The notes: generated from the sequence alone by a model not told the origin. 27,304 bases of DNA from Fusobacteriota bacterium (GCA_026387965.1 JAPLKR010000056.1:1-27304); one strand, 5' to 3'. Shown: positions 16,153-24,179, counted from the first letter of the stretch. A program made the numbers and translations.

Positions 16153-16719
16153 ATGAACCCAGTAGCTGATATAATTATGCATGATTTTCAAGAAAAGCTT
16201 GATAAAACATTAGAAAAAGTCAAGGAACATTTAACTGCTATTCGTGCAGGAAGAGCCAATATAGGAATGCTTGATTCTGTATTTGTAGATTATTATGGAA
16301 CACCTACACCCCTAAAGCAAGCAGCAAACCTCTCTACAATAGATGCTCAAACAATTTGTATCGAACCATGGGATAAATCAATTATGAAAATGATTGAAAA
16401 AGGTATTACAAGTTCTAATCTTGGACTAACACCTTCAAATGATGGAATTAAAATGCTTATAAAAATTCCAACTCTTACTGCTGATAGAAGAAAAGAGTAT
16501 GTTAAGATGGCAAAAACTCAATCAGAAGATGGGAAAGTAGCTATTAGAAACCTGAGAAAAGATACTAATAACAAACTTAGAAAAGCGCAAAAAGATGGTG
16601 ATATTACAGAAGATGAGCTGAAATCATATGAAGATAACGTTCAAAAACGCACGGATAATTACATCAAAAAAATTGATGATAATTTAGCAGTAAAAGAGAA
16701 AGATATTAACACACTATAA
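16153..16719 (+). CDS. frr: Ribosome recycling factor
   Basis: With EF-G, splits the post-termination ribosome. The 188-residue protein matches the family length and the tRNA-like two-domain layout: an N-terminal helix with AIRAGRAN at about residues 29-36, the domain II segment VDYYGTPTPLKQAANLS, then IEPWDKS and NLGLTPSNDG, and the C-terminal helices with RRKEYVKMAK and IRNLRKDTNNKL. It starts 1 nt after pyrH. No terminator is visible after it before the ferredoxin promoter, so some transcripts may continue to the hairpin at 17008. Confidence 0.97.
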   Translation: MNPVADIIMHDFQEKLDKTLEKVKEHLTAIRAGRANIGMLDSVFVDYYGTPTPLKQAANLSTIDAQTICIEPWDKSIMKMIEKGITSSNLGLTPSNDGIKMLIKIPTLTADRRKEYVKMAKTQSEDGKVAIRNLRKDTNNKLRKAQKDGDITEDELKSYEDNVQKRTDNYIKKIDDNLAVKEKDINTL

Positions 16720-16764
16720 CTATTTAAAGTGCGCTTAGAATATTAAATCTCTTTGAATTTTTCA

Positions 16765-16793
16765 TTGCATTGGGACGCGATATATGGTACAAT
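16765..16793 (+). promoter_or_regulatory. Extended -10 promoter of the ferredoxin gene
   Basis: TTGCAT (-35, 16765-16770), a 17-nt spacer and TACAAT (-10, 16788-16793), preceded by TGG, giving an extended -10. Transcription would begin about 25 nt before the ATG. Confidence 0.7.
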
Positions 16794-16825
16794 TAAATGA
16801 ACTATACTTATGAGGAGGCATTAAA

Positions 16826-16999
16826 ATGGCATATCATATCAATGAAGACGCTTGCGTAGCTTGCGGAGCTTGTGCTGGAACTTGTCCAGTATCTGTAATT
16901 TCTGAGACAGCTGAGGGGAAATACACAATCGATGAAGATTCTTGTGTATCTTGCGGAGCTTGTGCTGGAGTTTGCCCAGTAAGCGCAATCGCTGAGTAA
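16826..16999 (+). CDS. Clostridial-type 2[4Fe-4S] ferredoxin
   Basis: A 57-residue soluble low-potential electron carrier. Two copies of the C-x2-C-x2-C-x3-C-P motif are present: C10, C13, C16, C20-P and C40, C43, C46, C50-P, which hold two 4Fe-4S clusters. The two halves are near-duplicates in protein and in DNA (5 differences in 41 nt over the motif region by hand count). Small size and composition are typical of anaerobes, where such ferredoxins serve pyruvate oxidation, hydrogenases or Rnf; no partner gene is in the window. It has GAGGAGG upstream, its own promoter and its own terminator, so it is a single-gene unit, probably highly expressed. It sits between frr and the YIP1 pair. Confidence 0.95.
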   Translation: MAYHINEDACVACGACAGTCPVSVISETAEGKYTIDEDSCVSCGACAGVCPVSAIAE

Positions 17000-17007
17000 T
17001 TACAACC

Positions 17008-17040
17008 AAAAAAGGGTAGCCTATAGGCTACCCTTTTTTT
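17008..17040. terminator. Bidirectional intrinsic terminator after ferredoxin
   Basis: GGGTAGCC (17014-17021), loop TATA, GGCTACCC (17026-17033), flanked by an A6 run and a T7 run. The perfect 8-bp stem can work on both strands. Confidence 0.92.
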
Positions 17041-17392
17041 ATTGCACTTATAATGAAACCTCACATGAATTTTTATTTTCGCTTTTCAAAATGCATACGA
17101 CAAATCTACACTTGAAATTACTGAGTAACTTTTGGGCATATCTGGTACAGCATTTTGTGTATGAAGTGTTGATCATAAAGGAAAGAAATAATTGTCATAT
17201 ATCCCCCGTTTATGATTACAAATAGCGTTATTAAAATTCTACAAAAGTCTAGCATTTTTTAACAATAATCAAAAAAACGAAAATTTTACTAATTGATCTT
17301 TTAATCCATAATTATGAACCTCTATCTTTAATTTGCATCTATTTTTATGCCATTAGGTTCTAAAATCATAATTTAATTTCGGTCATTTGCAC
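17041..17392. other. Gene-free AT-rich spacer
   Basis: About 350 nt between two terminators. I find no reading frame with a plausible ribosome site, no tRNA, no clear repeat and no promoter with two recognisable boxes on either strand. The longest in-frame ATG stretch on the plus strand is 16 codons (near 17211). Confidence 0.5.
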
Positions 17393-17418
17393 AAAAAAAA
17401 GAAGTTTCAAAAACTTCT
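17393..17418 (-). terminator. Intrinsic terminator of the YIP1 gene pair
   Basis: AGAAGTTT (17400-17407) and AAACTTCT (17411-17418) form an 8-bp stem with a 3-nt loop. On the minus strand it is followed by eight T (17393-17400). It lies 23 nt after the last stop. Confidence 0.8.
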
Positions 17419-17441
17419 CTTTTTCTAATTATTTTATTCTT

Positions 17442-18044
17442 CTAATGAATTCCGTAGTTGCTAATTAACGGAAATACATATAATATCATTAGTTTTACAA
17501 AAAGTACTACAAGTGAAACTGCAATTGAAATAACGCCACCGATAATTAAAAAGGTTATAAAGTTTGCAAGAAGTAACCACCAAAAACTTACACGGCTTAT
17601 TTCTGAGAACATAAGCAACAGATTTATCGCTCCCCATACCCCAACAACTATCGAGAGTATCCATGCAATATCACCAACAAATCCTGGAACACGCCCTAAA
17701 ACATCTAATGCAAAAAACATAGATAGAATTTCTTGGATAATTGTGAATATCGACGCCATACACAAGACTTTTATAATTGACATATATTTCACATGCCCTC
17801 TACAAATAACAATAAGTAGTTTTTGGATAATAGCATATAAAAAAACTGCTCCAAAAAGCATCACTAAAGAGGTTACACAGATAATGAGATTTTCAAAAAG
17901 TGGAATTGTCCAAAAAAGACCTGTTGCAAAAGGTATCAATACATCAAGTAAAATAAGCAAATATACTAAATGACGAAATTTAAATTTATTTTGAGCATCG
18001 CGTGCAGTAGCCCTTGGGTGAAACCAAATTGTTTTCCAGTACAT
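17442..18044 (-). CDS. YIP1-family-like integral membrane protein (second of a pair)
   Basis: A 200-residue protein with about five membrane segments (roughly 25-45, 50-82, 93-113, 124-147, 155-193). The N-terminus MYWKTIWFHPRAT matches the bacterial YIP1-domain pattern of a short cytoplasmic stretch with W-x-x-P-R before the first helix. After the fourth helix it has SEISRVSFWWLL, shared with the neighbouring paralogue. The function of bacterial YIP1-domain proteins is not established; the eukaryotic Yip1 proteins act in vesicle traffic, which should not be carried over. It starts 9 nt after its paralogue behind AGGAGGA and is followed by a terminator. Confidence 0.75.
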   Translation of the reverse strand: MYWKTIWFHPRATARDAQNKFKFRHLVYLLILLDVLIPFATGLFWTIPLFENLIICVTSLVMLFGAVFLYAIIQKLLIVICRGHVKYMSIIKVLCMASIFTIIQEILSMFFALDVLGRVPGFVGDIAWILSIVVGVWGAINLLLMFSEISRVSFWWLLLANFITFLIIGGVISIAVSLVVLFVKLMILYVFPLISNYGIH

Positions 18045-18053
18045 ATCGTCCTC

Positions 18054-18680
18054 CTAAAGTAGTGAACCTGAACCTGTAACCACCATTGCAATAAAAAATG
18101 CAATAGCAATCAAAATAATTATTACAAACGAAATCACCACAAAAATGATAATCAAGGTAATAATCGTATATCCCAGTAGTTTCCAAAAATTCGCTTTAGA
18201 AATTTCAGAAAGCATTATTACTCCTGTAATAAATCCCCAAATCGTAAATATATAACCAAGAACTAAAAAACTAATCCCTATAAAGTCCATATGATAGATT
18301 CCATGACTGGTAAATAAATAATGAATAACCACAAAAATACATTGAGCAACATAGAATAGTCCTGACCCTACCGTAATATCAACTGCATCAAAATACCTAA
18401 TTCTTCCACCAGCAAGTCTCACTAAATACTTACATATTATTGCCCAAAGAAATAACGATCCAAATAGTGCAAATGCGCCAATTGCAACCCCTATGACATA
18501 GTCTAAACTAGAAATAGGAAGCCTCATTACCGTAATTGGAAATAAAAGTATCATAATAATTTCAACATAAAGCATTGTTGCAAAATTATGTTTTTCTGTA
18601 ATATTATGTGCTGCAATTCTTGGTTTATACCATATCGATTTCCAATAGTTAATGTCTCTACCTATTGTCTTGTTATCCAT
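18054..18680 (-). CDS. YIP1-family-like integral membrane protein (first of a pair)
   Basis: A 208-residue paralogue of the gene downstream. It has about five membrane segments (roughly 33-53, 58-88, 103-123, 132-157, 168-202). The motif NYWKSIWYKPRIAA (11-24) precedes the first helix and SEISKANFWKLL (158-169) precedes the last; both are matched in the paralogue, although most of the remaining sequence has drifted. The N-terminus is 11 residues longer than in the second copy. The ATG has AGGAGG upstream, and a promoter lies about 30 nt further up. The pair is transcribed against the flanking frr and uppS genes. Family assignment rests on motif and topology. Confidence 0.75.
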   Translation of the reverse strand: MDNKTIGRDINYWKSIWYKPRIAAHNITEKHNFATMLYVEIIMILLFPITVMRLPISSLDYVIGVAIGAFALFGSLFLWAIICKYLVRLAGGRIRYFDAVDITVGSGLFYVAQCIFVVIHYLFTSHGIYHMDFIGISFLVLGYIFTIWGFITGVIMLSEISKANFWKLLGYTIITLIIIFVVISFVIIILIAIAFFIAMVVTGSGSLL

Positions 18681-18709
18681 CTTTCCTCCTAAATACTCTC
18701 CATATTTTA

Positions 18710-18739
18710 ATTATAATACACTAAAACATGAATATGCAA
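18710..18739 (-). promoter_or_regulatory. Promoter of the YIP1 pair
   Basis: On the minus strand, TTGCAT (-35, 18734-18739), an 18-nt spacer and TATAAT (-10, 18710-18715). The -10 is perfect and the -35 is weaker. Confidence 0.6.
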
Positions 18740-18844
18740 GTAGTTTTTCAAATATAATTAAAAATTATTCTTTATAGCAGTATACTTGGTAAACGTGAAT
18801 TATTTGTTAACTTTCTTCATACAATAGAATTTCCTAGAAGTTTA

Positions 18845-18853
18845 TGATATAAT
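18845..18853 (+). promoter_or_regulatory. Extended -10 promoter of uppS-cdsA-dxr-tmk
   Basis: TGATATAAT: a perfect TATAAT (18848-18853) preceded by TG one base upstream, with no good -35 box at the right spacing. The leader to the uppS ATG is about 85 nt long and holds no reading frame with a ribosome site. Confidence 0.6.
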
Positions 18854-18943
18854 ATAGTTATTAAATTATCTTTAGATTCATCATTAGAACAACCTTTATT
18901 GCTTTAAAATCAATATCAATATACTCGTATTTCAGGAGAAAAA

Positions 18944-19630
18944 ATGAGTCTTCAGCATATAGCTATTATTATGGACGGAAATGGACGATGGGCCGAAAAC
19001 CAAGGTTATAAACGTATTAAAGGTCACACAAAAGGTGCAGAGGTTGTTCGAAATATCACGACTTATTGTGCTGAAATTGGCATTAAATATTTAACCCTTT
19101 ATGCCTTTAGTACTGAAAACTGGAAGCGTTCTAGTGAAGAAGTGGCTTTTCTTATGGAGCTTTTGGCAACATATTTAAAAAAAGAACTTAAAACTTATAT
19201 GAAAAACAATATTCGTTTTCAAGTTATTGGGGATTTATCAAAATTTTCACTCAGTTTACAAAAACAAATCAACAAATGTATCAATGAAACAAAAAATAAT
19301 AGTGCTCTGACTCAAATTCTAGCTCTTAATTATGGCTCTCGTGATGAAATTATTCGTGCCATCAAAAGAATTCCTCAAGACGCCATAGCATCATTGAATG
19401 AAGCAATATTTGAAAGTTATCTTGACACTCAGGACACGCCCCCAGTGGATCTACTGATTCGCACTAGCGGTGAAGAGCGCATCTCAAATTTTTTACTTTG
19501 GCAAATTGCTTATGCTGAATTTTATTTTACCCCGGTCTTATGGCCTGATTTTACAGAAAATATATTAGAAGATGCAATCTCAGTTTTTAACTCTCGGGAG
19601 CGTCGTTTTGGAGGAATGCATAATGGTTAG
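18944..19630 (+). CDS. uppS: Undecaprenyl (isoprenyl) diphosphate synthase, cis-prenyltransferase
   Basis: Extends farnesyl diphosphate with isopentenyl units in cis to give the C55 lipid carrier for peptidoglycan and other surface polymers. The 228-residue protein opens with HIAIIMDGNGRWAENQG, where D11 is the catalytic Asp and the GNGR segment binds diphosphate. It also has LYAFSTENWKR and the C-terminal LLIRTSGEERISNFLLWQ with YAE after it, all cis-prenyltransferase signatures. It is slightly shorter than the usual 240-255 residues, mainly at the N-terminus. The ATG has AGGAG upstream. Its end overlaps the cdsA start by 8 nt. Confidence 0.96.
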   Translation: MSLQHIAIIMDGNGRWAENQGYKRIKGHTKGAEVVRNITTYCAEIGIKYLTLYAFSTENWKRSSEEVAFLMELLATYLKKELKTYMKNNIRFQVIGDLSKFSLSLQKQINKCINETKNNSALTQILALNYGSRDEIIRAIKRIPQDAIASLNEAIFESYLDTQDTPPVDLLIRTSGEERISNFLLWQIAYAEFYFTPVLWPDFTENILEDAISVFNSRERRFGGMHNG

Positions 19631-20447
19631 TCGTTTAGTATTTGCTGCAATTTTTATTCCACTTCTTTTGTGGATGATTATTTCTGGAGGAGTCCCCTTT
19701 TTGGTGATGTGGGAAATTATCGTAGGCTTTATGCTCTATGAATTTTATGACATGATACAAAAAAAAGGAATTCAAGTATTTAAAAAAACAGGTATGGTTC
19801 TTGGACTCTTGCTTCCCATTATCTATTTTCTTTCAAATTATATCGACGCTATTGAACACGAGAAATTTATGTATTTTTTCTTAGTAATTTGTTTTTTCAT
19901 TATTGTCGCACGTAAGATACTACAAAATAATCCTCACAATATTTTAAAAGAAGTCGGGTTCACTCTTTTTGGTCTCATTTATATTGTTTTTCTATTCGCT
20001 TTTCTCCTTCGAATGCTTTTGATGCCAGATGGTAATCTCTGGGCTCTAACCACTTTTTTACTCGTTTGGGCAACGGATAGTGCAGCGTTCTTTGTGGGTC
20101 TTTCCATTGGAAAGCACAAGTTAGCCCCTAATATCAGTCCAAAAAAGTCCATCGAAGGTGCTATTGGTGGTCTTTTAGGTGCTATTGGAGCTATGATTAT
20201 CATCCAACACTGGTATCTTGCGAATTTGCACTTAAGTTGGGGATTCGTTATCGGACTTGGATTTTTTGCCGGAATTTTAGGACAACTTGGTGATTTAACA
20301 GAATCTGCGATTAAGCGCGATCTAGATATTAAAGATTCAAGTACAATCTTACGCGGCCATGGAGGCTTTTTAGACCGTTTTGACAGTATCCTTTTTGTTG
20401 CACCTCTTGTCTACTATTTTGTTCGCGTTTTTATCCTTGGAAATTAA
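19623..20447 (+). CDS. cdsA: Phosphatidate cytidylyltransferase (CDP-diglyceride synthase)
   Basis: Makes CDP-diacylglycerol from phosphatidate and CTP, the precursor of all bacterial phospholipids. The 274-residue protein has about seven to eight membrane helices and the complete CDS signature near the C-terminus: SPKKSIEGAIGG, then LGDLTESAIKRD and KDSSTILRGHGGFLDRFDS. I start it at the ATG at 19623, which has GGAGG 8 nt upstream and gives the normal hydrophobic N-terminus (MVSRLVFAAIFIPLLLW). The frame is open further upstream, to 19572, but that lies inside uppS with no ribosome site. dxr follows after 13 nt. Confidence 0.96.
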   Translation: MVSRLVFAAIFIPLLLWMIISGGVPFLVMWEIIVGFMLYEFYDMIQKKGIQVFKKTGMVLGLLLPIIYFLSNYIDAIEHEKFMYFFLVICFFIIVARKILQNNPHNILKEVGFTLFGLIYIVFLFAFLLRMLLMPDGNLWALTTFLLVWATDSAAFFVGLSIGKHKLAPNISPKKSIEGAIGGLLGAIGAMIIIQHWYLANLHLSWGFVIGLGFFAGILGQLGDLTESAIKRDLDIKDSSTILRGHGGFLDRFDSILFVAPLVYYFVRVFILGN

Positions 20448-20460
20448 TTAAGGAGATATC

Positions 20461-21609
20461 ATGAAAAACATTGCCATTATTGGTTCCACTGGAAGTATTG
20501 GAAGAAATGCACTCGATATTTTATCGTCTCTCAAAGGCTATAAAATCATTGCTTTAGGGGCTCATAGTAACATTGCCCTCCTTCAAACTCAAATAGAAAA
20601 ATTCCATCCTAAATACGTTTCAATTGGAACGGAGGAAGGATATAAAATATTAAAATCTAAGTTCCCAAAAATTCAAATACTTTTTGGAAATGAAGGTTTG
20701 AAAACCATAGGGGCTTTAGATGAAACTGACATTATTTTAACGGCAATCTCTGGCGCTGTGGGCATTGAAGCAACGGTTGAGGCTATAAAAAAAGGTAAAC
20801 GAATTGCTTTGGCAAATAAAGAGACAATGGTCGCAGCTGGCCCTATCATTCAAAAACTTTTAAAGGAATATCCTAAAGCTGAAATTATCCCTGTGGATAG
20901 TGAGCATTCTGCTTTATTTCAAGCACTTCATAGCGGAACACCTCGAGAGATTAAAAACCTCATTTTAACAGCATCCGGTGGACCTTTTAGAGGAAAATCC
21001 ACCGATTTTTTAAAACATGTTAGCGTTGAACAAGCACTCAAGCACCCAAACTGGTCTATGGGAAGTAAAATAACCATTGATAGTGCTTCTTTAGTCAATA
21101 AAGGACTTGAGGTTATTGAGGCACATTTTCTCTTTAATGTCGACTATGACCAAATCAAAGTAGTCGTTCACCCTGAGAGCATTGTTCACTCTATTGTTGA
21201 ATTTTGTGATAATTCTATGATCGCACAAATGGGGACACCTGATATGAGACTGCCTATTCAATACGCCTTTACTTTTCCAGAAAGAAAATTTAATACAAGA
21301 ATTCCTGAACTTGATATCTATTCACTCTCAAATCTTCATTTTGAAAAACCTGATTTAGATACGTTTAAGGGACTACAACTTGCTTTTGATGCAGGAAAAA
21401 TGGGGGGCACTTCACCTGTTGTCTATAATGCAGCAAACGAAATTGCTGTTGAGCTTCTTTTAAATAAAAAAATTGAGTTCTTAACACTCTACGAAATCAT
21501 TGAAAAGGCACTCATTGTCTTTCCAACACAAAAAATCACCTCTCTTGACGATGTCTTTACTGTCGATAAATCCGTAAGAGAGTTTGTCAGAAAAAACTTT
21601 GGAGTATAA
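20461..21609 (+). CDS. dxr: 1-deoxy-D-xylulose-5-phosphate reductoisomerase
   Basis: Converts DXP to MEP with NADPH, the first committed step of the MEP isoprenoid pathway, which supplies the substrate of UppS. The 382-residue length is standard. Visible motifs are the NADPH loop GSTGSIG (8-14), ALANKETMVAAG, the metal and substrate segment PVDSEHSALFQ, the flexible loop ASGGPFRG, HPNWSMGSKITIDSASLVNKG in the catalytic domain, and HPESIVHS. The ATG follows AAGGAG. The last codons carry the ribosome site for the next gene, which begins 1 nt after the stop. Confidence 0.97.
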   Translation: MKNIAIIGSTGSIGRNALDILSSLKGYKIIALGAHSNIALLQTQIEKFHPKYVSIGTEEGYKILKSKFPKIQILFGNEGLKTIGALDETDIILTAISGAVGIEATVEAIKKGKRIALANKETMVAAGPIIQKLLKEYPKAEIIPVDSEHSALFQALHSGTPREIKNLILTASGGPFRGKSTDFLKHVSVEQALKHPNWSMGSKITIDSASLVNKGLEVIEAHFLFNVDYDQIKVVVHPESIVHSIVEFCDNSMIAQMGTPDMRLPIQYAFTFPERKFNTRIPELDIYSLSNLHFEKPDLDTFKGLQLAFDAGKMGGTSPVVYNAANEIAVELLLNKKIEFLTLYEIIEKALIVFPTQKITSLDDVFTVDKSVREFVRKNFGV

Positions 21610-21610
21610 C

Positions 21611-22276
21611 ATGGGAAAATTGATTATTATTGAAGGCAGCGATGGAAGTGGCAAAGAGACACAATCAAAAAAATTAGAAACCGCACTATTAGAAAGCGGC
21701 CATAATGTTAAACGTATTGAATTTCCTAACTATACAAGTCAAAGCTCTGCATTAGTAAAAATGTATCTTAATGGGAAATTTGGTAATAATCCCTCTGATG
21801 TTAATGCTTACGCGGCTTCAACATTTTATGCAGTAGATCGTTTTGCCAGCTACCAAACAGAGTGGAAAGTATTTTATGAATCAGGCGGTATTATTATTGC
21901 GGACAGATACTCTATTTCGAATATGATACATCAAGGCTCAAAAATTACTGATGCAAAACAACTTGAAGATTTTCTTACTTGGGTTGAAGATTTTGAATTT
22001 GATAAACTCAAACTTCCTAAACCTAATTTGATACTTTTTCTCGACATGCCAACCAAAATTAGTAAAGAGTTAATGAAAAATCGAAAAAAAGATAATGATT
22101 TAGAGTGTGATATCCATGAAAAAGATTATGATTATCTTGAAAAAAGTTATCAATTCGCAAAAACTCTCGCTCAGAAATATTCATGGAAAACTATTCCATG
22201 TAGCTTCAAAGAGGGGGCATTAACAATTGATGAGATTCATCAAAATATATTTGTTCAAGCGAACTCTATCTTATAG
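21611..22276 (+). CDS. tmk: Thymidylate (dTMP) kinase
   Basis: Phosphorylates dTMP to dTDP for DNA synthesis. The 221-residue P-loop kinase starts MGKLIIIEGSDGSGKETQ, with the Walker A lysine at K15 and the EG-x-DGSGK-x-TQ pattern typical of dTMP kinases. DRYSISN (DR-Y/H motif) lies near residue 98, and a lid-like segment with MKNRKKDNDLECDIHEKD lies at about residues 155-172. I use the ATG at 21611, preceded by GGAG, rather than in-frame codons inside dxr. It takes the place after dxr where many bacteria have the site-2 protease gene rseP. A long hairpin terminator ends the operon about 150 nt downstream; the stretch between has no supported gene. Confidence 0.88.
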   Translation: MGKLIIIEGSDGSGKETQSKKLETALLESGHNVKRIEFPNYTSQSSALVKMYLNGKFGNNPSDVNAYAASTFYAVDRFASYQTEWKVFYESGGIIIADRYSISNMIHQGSKITDAKQLEDFLTWVEDFEFDKLKLPKPNLILFLDMPTKISKELMKNRKKDNDLECDIHEKDYDYLEKSYQFAKTLAQKYSWKTIPCSFKEGALTIDEIHQNIFVQANSIL

Positions 22277-22424
22277 CGGATCGCTAAAACGTATAGAATT
22301 CAATAATTTATCATACCGACTGCTAATGCTGGTATCTATGAACTTTAAAAATAGATTCCGGTACTATGACCAAAATGACAAGCGAAGCATCCATTCTTCA
22401 TATTTAAGAAAACAGCTATAATAT

Positions 22425-22462
22425 AAAAGAAACCTCGAGTAATGACACTCGAGGTTTCTTTT
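22425..22462. terminator. Bidirectional intrinsic terminator between convergent genes
   Basis: A perfect 16-bp inverted repeat: AAAAGAAACCTCGAGT (22425-22440), loop AATGAC, and its complement at 22447-22462. The A/T ends give a U-tract on both strands. It ends the tmk operon and reaches the stop codon of the convergent lipoprotein gene. Confidence 0.93.
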
Positions 22463-23933
22463 AATATGGGTAGTATAATACGGTTAATTTTTGACTTAAA
22501 GCAAAATCTGAAAATGAGACATACGGTACATTATTCTTTGCTATAACAGAAGTATAAAGTCCCTCTTCATTTGTAATACCTGATTTTCCAACTGTACTCC
22601 ACACTAAACCATCATATTTTTTAACAGTTAATTTTGAAGTATGAGCCAGGTCACAGTAACTTACATATAAAAGAGAACTGCTCACTGCGTCAAGTGAAAG
22701 GTTTTGAACATCACCATCGCTCATTCCTCCAAGTCCTAACTCTGTCCAAGAGCTCGTGTACTTAGAAACATGTGCTTCTCCTGAACTTTCACTTGCAATT
22801 GAAGGGGTATAGCCAATATAATTTTCCCCTACGCTCGGGAATATTTTTTCCCAAGTTGAACCATAAAGTCTATAAATTGCAACGGTATCATTGTTATTAC
22901 TCTCTCTAAATGAAGCATATAAATTCCCATTGGCGTAGATTAAATTGCACTCTTGAACCCCACCATTTCCAAACCCAACATTCCCTTTATTTGTCCAGCT
23001 ACTTCCATTCCACATTTTTACAGTTGCTTTATCTCCATTTGCCCCATCTTGATATAATACATAAACATTCGTTCCATCGGTTTCAATAGAGGTATGATAG
23101 GCTCGTCCACTACTTATGCCTGGATTTCCCAATGACTGCCATGCTAAAGCATACTCCCCAAGTATTGATTTACTCTCATTAGCCTTTAGAAATACTGTCC
23201 CATCATCAGGCGTGGTGGTTGCCGTATAGCGTTGACCATTAATCTCAACAATTTCGTAAAAAACAGTATATCTAATACCATCGCTAGTTGCTGGAAGTGA
23301 GACTGATGTGTTTTGATTAACTATAACATTTGGAACAGTATATACAAGATGATTACTTTGATCAAAAATTTGGACATTGACACTCGCTTGTGAAATTCCA
23401 GTTGGCCTTAGTATAACCGTTCCTTTACTGCTTGTATTCAGTGTACTTGCAACGACACTCTCACCTTGAACAAATGTAGCAAGTCCTTGCTGTGATACTG
23501 TAGTCTCCGTATGTACCACTCGATTAGATAAAAAATCAACACTAGTCGTAATACTTTCACCTGGGGTAAGTACTAAGCCAGGTGTTAAAAATTTCCATAC
23601 TTGTGTATTGCCTGTAGTTGATTCAAGTGTGGGTGGATTACTTCTTACACCGTTATAAAGTCCAGAAGAAAACGTTGAAAATTCTATTTCTGAAGTGTTT
23701 GTAAGCAAAGAGAGTGTAAATTCGCTTACTTCTTTTGCATAAGTTGAAGAGGTATTGGTTATGGTCATTTGCCCAAGTCCTGTTCCATTAGAATATATCA
23801 TGATTTGAGAAAATCTAACAGTTACGCCACCCGTTGAGTTTTGTGAACTACCACTCGAGCTCCCGCCACCACATCCTACAAAAAATAGACTTAGCAGCAG
23901 CATTATAATTCCTATTATAAAAAAATTTTTCAT
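22461..23933 (-). CDS. Lipoprotein with beta-propeller-like C-terminal repeats
   Basis: A 490-residue exported lipoprotein of unknown function. The signal peptide ends in LFFVGC with C21 as the predicted lipidated residue, followed by a Gly/Ser-rich linker (22-36). Residues about 38-140 and 150-255 look like two beta-sandwich (Ig-like) domains. From residue 262 there are repeats with a W-x-x-x-G type end: W265-QSLG, W313-TNKG, W361 (then PSVG), W396-TELG and W445-STVG, with N-x-x-Y-V-x-Y/F-x-D and V-K-x-Y strands between them. Spacings are 48, 48, 35 and 49 residues, so one repeat is short by about 13. Four to five blades are fewer than a closed propeller usually needs. A G-rich ribosome site lies unusually close to the ATG. 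It is a single-gene unit. Confidence 0.75.
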   Translation of the reverse strand: MKNFFIIGIIMLLLSLFFVGCGGGSSSGSSQNSTGGVTVRFSQIMIYSNGTGLGQMTITNTSSTYAKEVSEFTLSLLTNTSEIEFSTFSSGLYNGVRSNPPTLESTTGNTQVWKFLTPGLVLTPGESITTSVDFLSNRVVHTETTVSQQGLATFVQGESVVASTLNTSSKGTVILRPTGISQASVNVQIFDQSNHLVYTVPNVIVNQNTSVSLPATSDGIRYTVFYEIVEINGQRYTATTTPDDGTVFLKANESKSILGEYALAWQSLGNPGISSGRAYHTSIETDGTNVYVLYQDGANGDKATVKMWNGSSWTNKGNVGFGNGGVQECNLIYANGNLYASFRESNNNDTVAIYRLYGSTWEKIFPSVGENYIGYTPSIASESSGEAHVSKYTSSWTELGLGGMSDGDVQNLSLDAVSSSLLYVSYCDLAHTSKLTVKKYDGLVWSTVGKSGITNEEGLYTSVIAKNNVPYVSFSDFALSQKLTVLYYPY

Positions 23934-24117
23934 GCCTCCCCCTATGCTTCTCTACTTCGACATATGTTCATCTATTTCACAATAAAATCCCGACAAGAAG
24001 TCTGAAATTCAATTTATTATCAAAAAAATTTCACAAAAAATTCATCTTTATTATGCCTCATTATAGCTTCAAAACCAACTAGTGTCAATATACCTATCGG
24101 TTAATTTAAAATAATAG

Positions 24118-24147
24118 TTGAATTGTGATGCTCATACCTTGTATAAT
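24118..24147 (+). promoter_or_regulatory. Promoter of serC-serA operon
   Basis: TTGAAT (-35, 24118-24123), an 18-nt spacer and a perfect TATAAT (24142-24147). Transcription would start near 24154, so an upstream in-frame ATG at 24156 would be leaderless; this supports the serC start at 24180. The stretch 23934-24117, before this promoter, shows no gene. Confidence 0.7.
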
Positions 24148-24179
24148 ATAGCTAAATGAATGTATATTTAGGAGAAACT

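Noticed and set aside
16834-17064. 76-codon minus-strand frame opposite the ferredoxin
   Set aside because: Its repeated QxPAQAPQ pattern is the mirror of the duplicated ferredoxin cysteine motifs.
17458-17973. 171-codon open frame on the plus strand opposite the second YIP1-like gene
   Set aside because: It lacks a ribosome site and membrane or domain features; the opposite strand has a clear gene with promoter, ribosome site and terminator.
22227-22421. Possible small gene after tmk ending in a basic tail
   Set aside because: It begins inside tmk in another frame, and the internal ATGs near 22326 and 22338 have no ribosome site; it may be chance.
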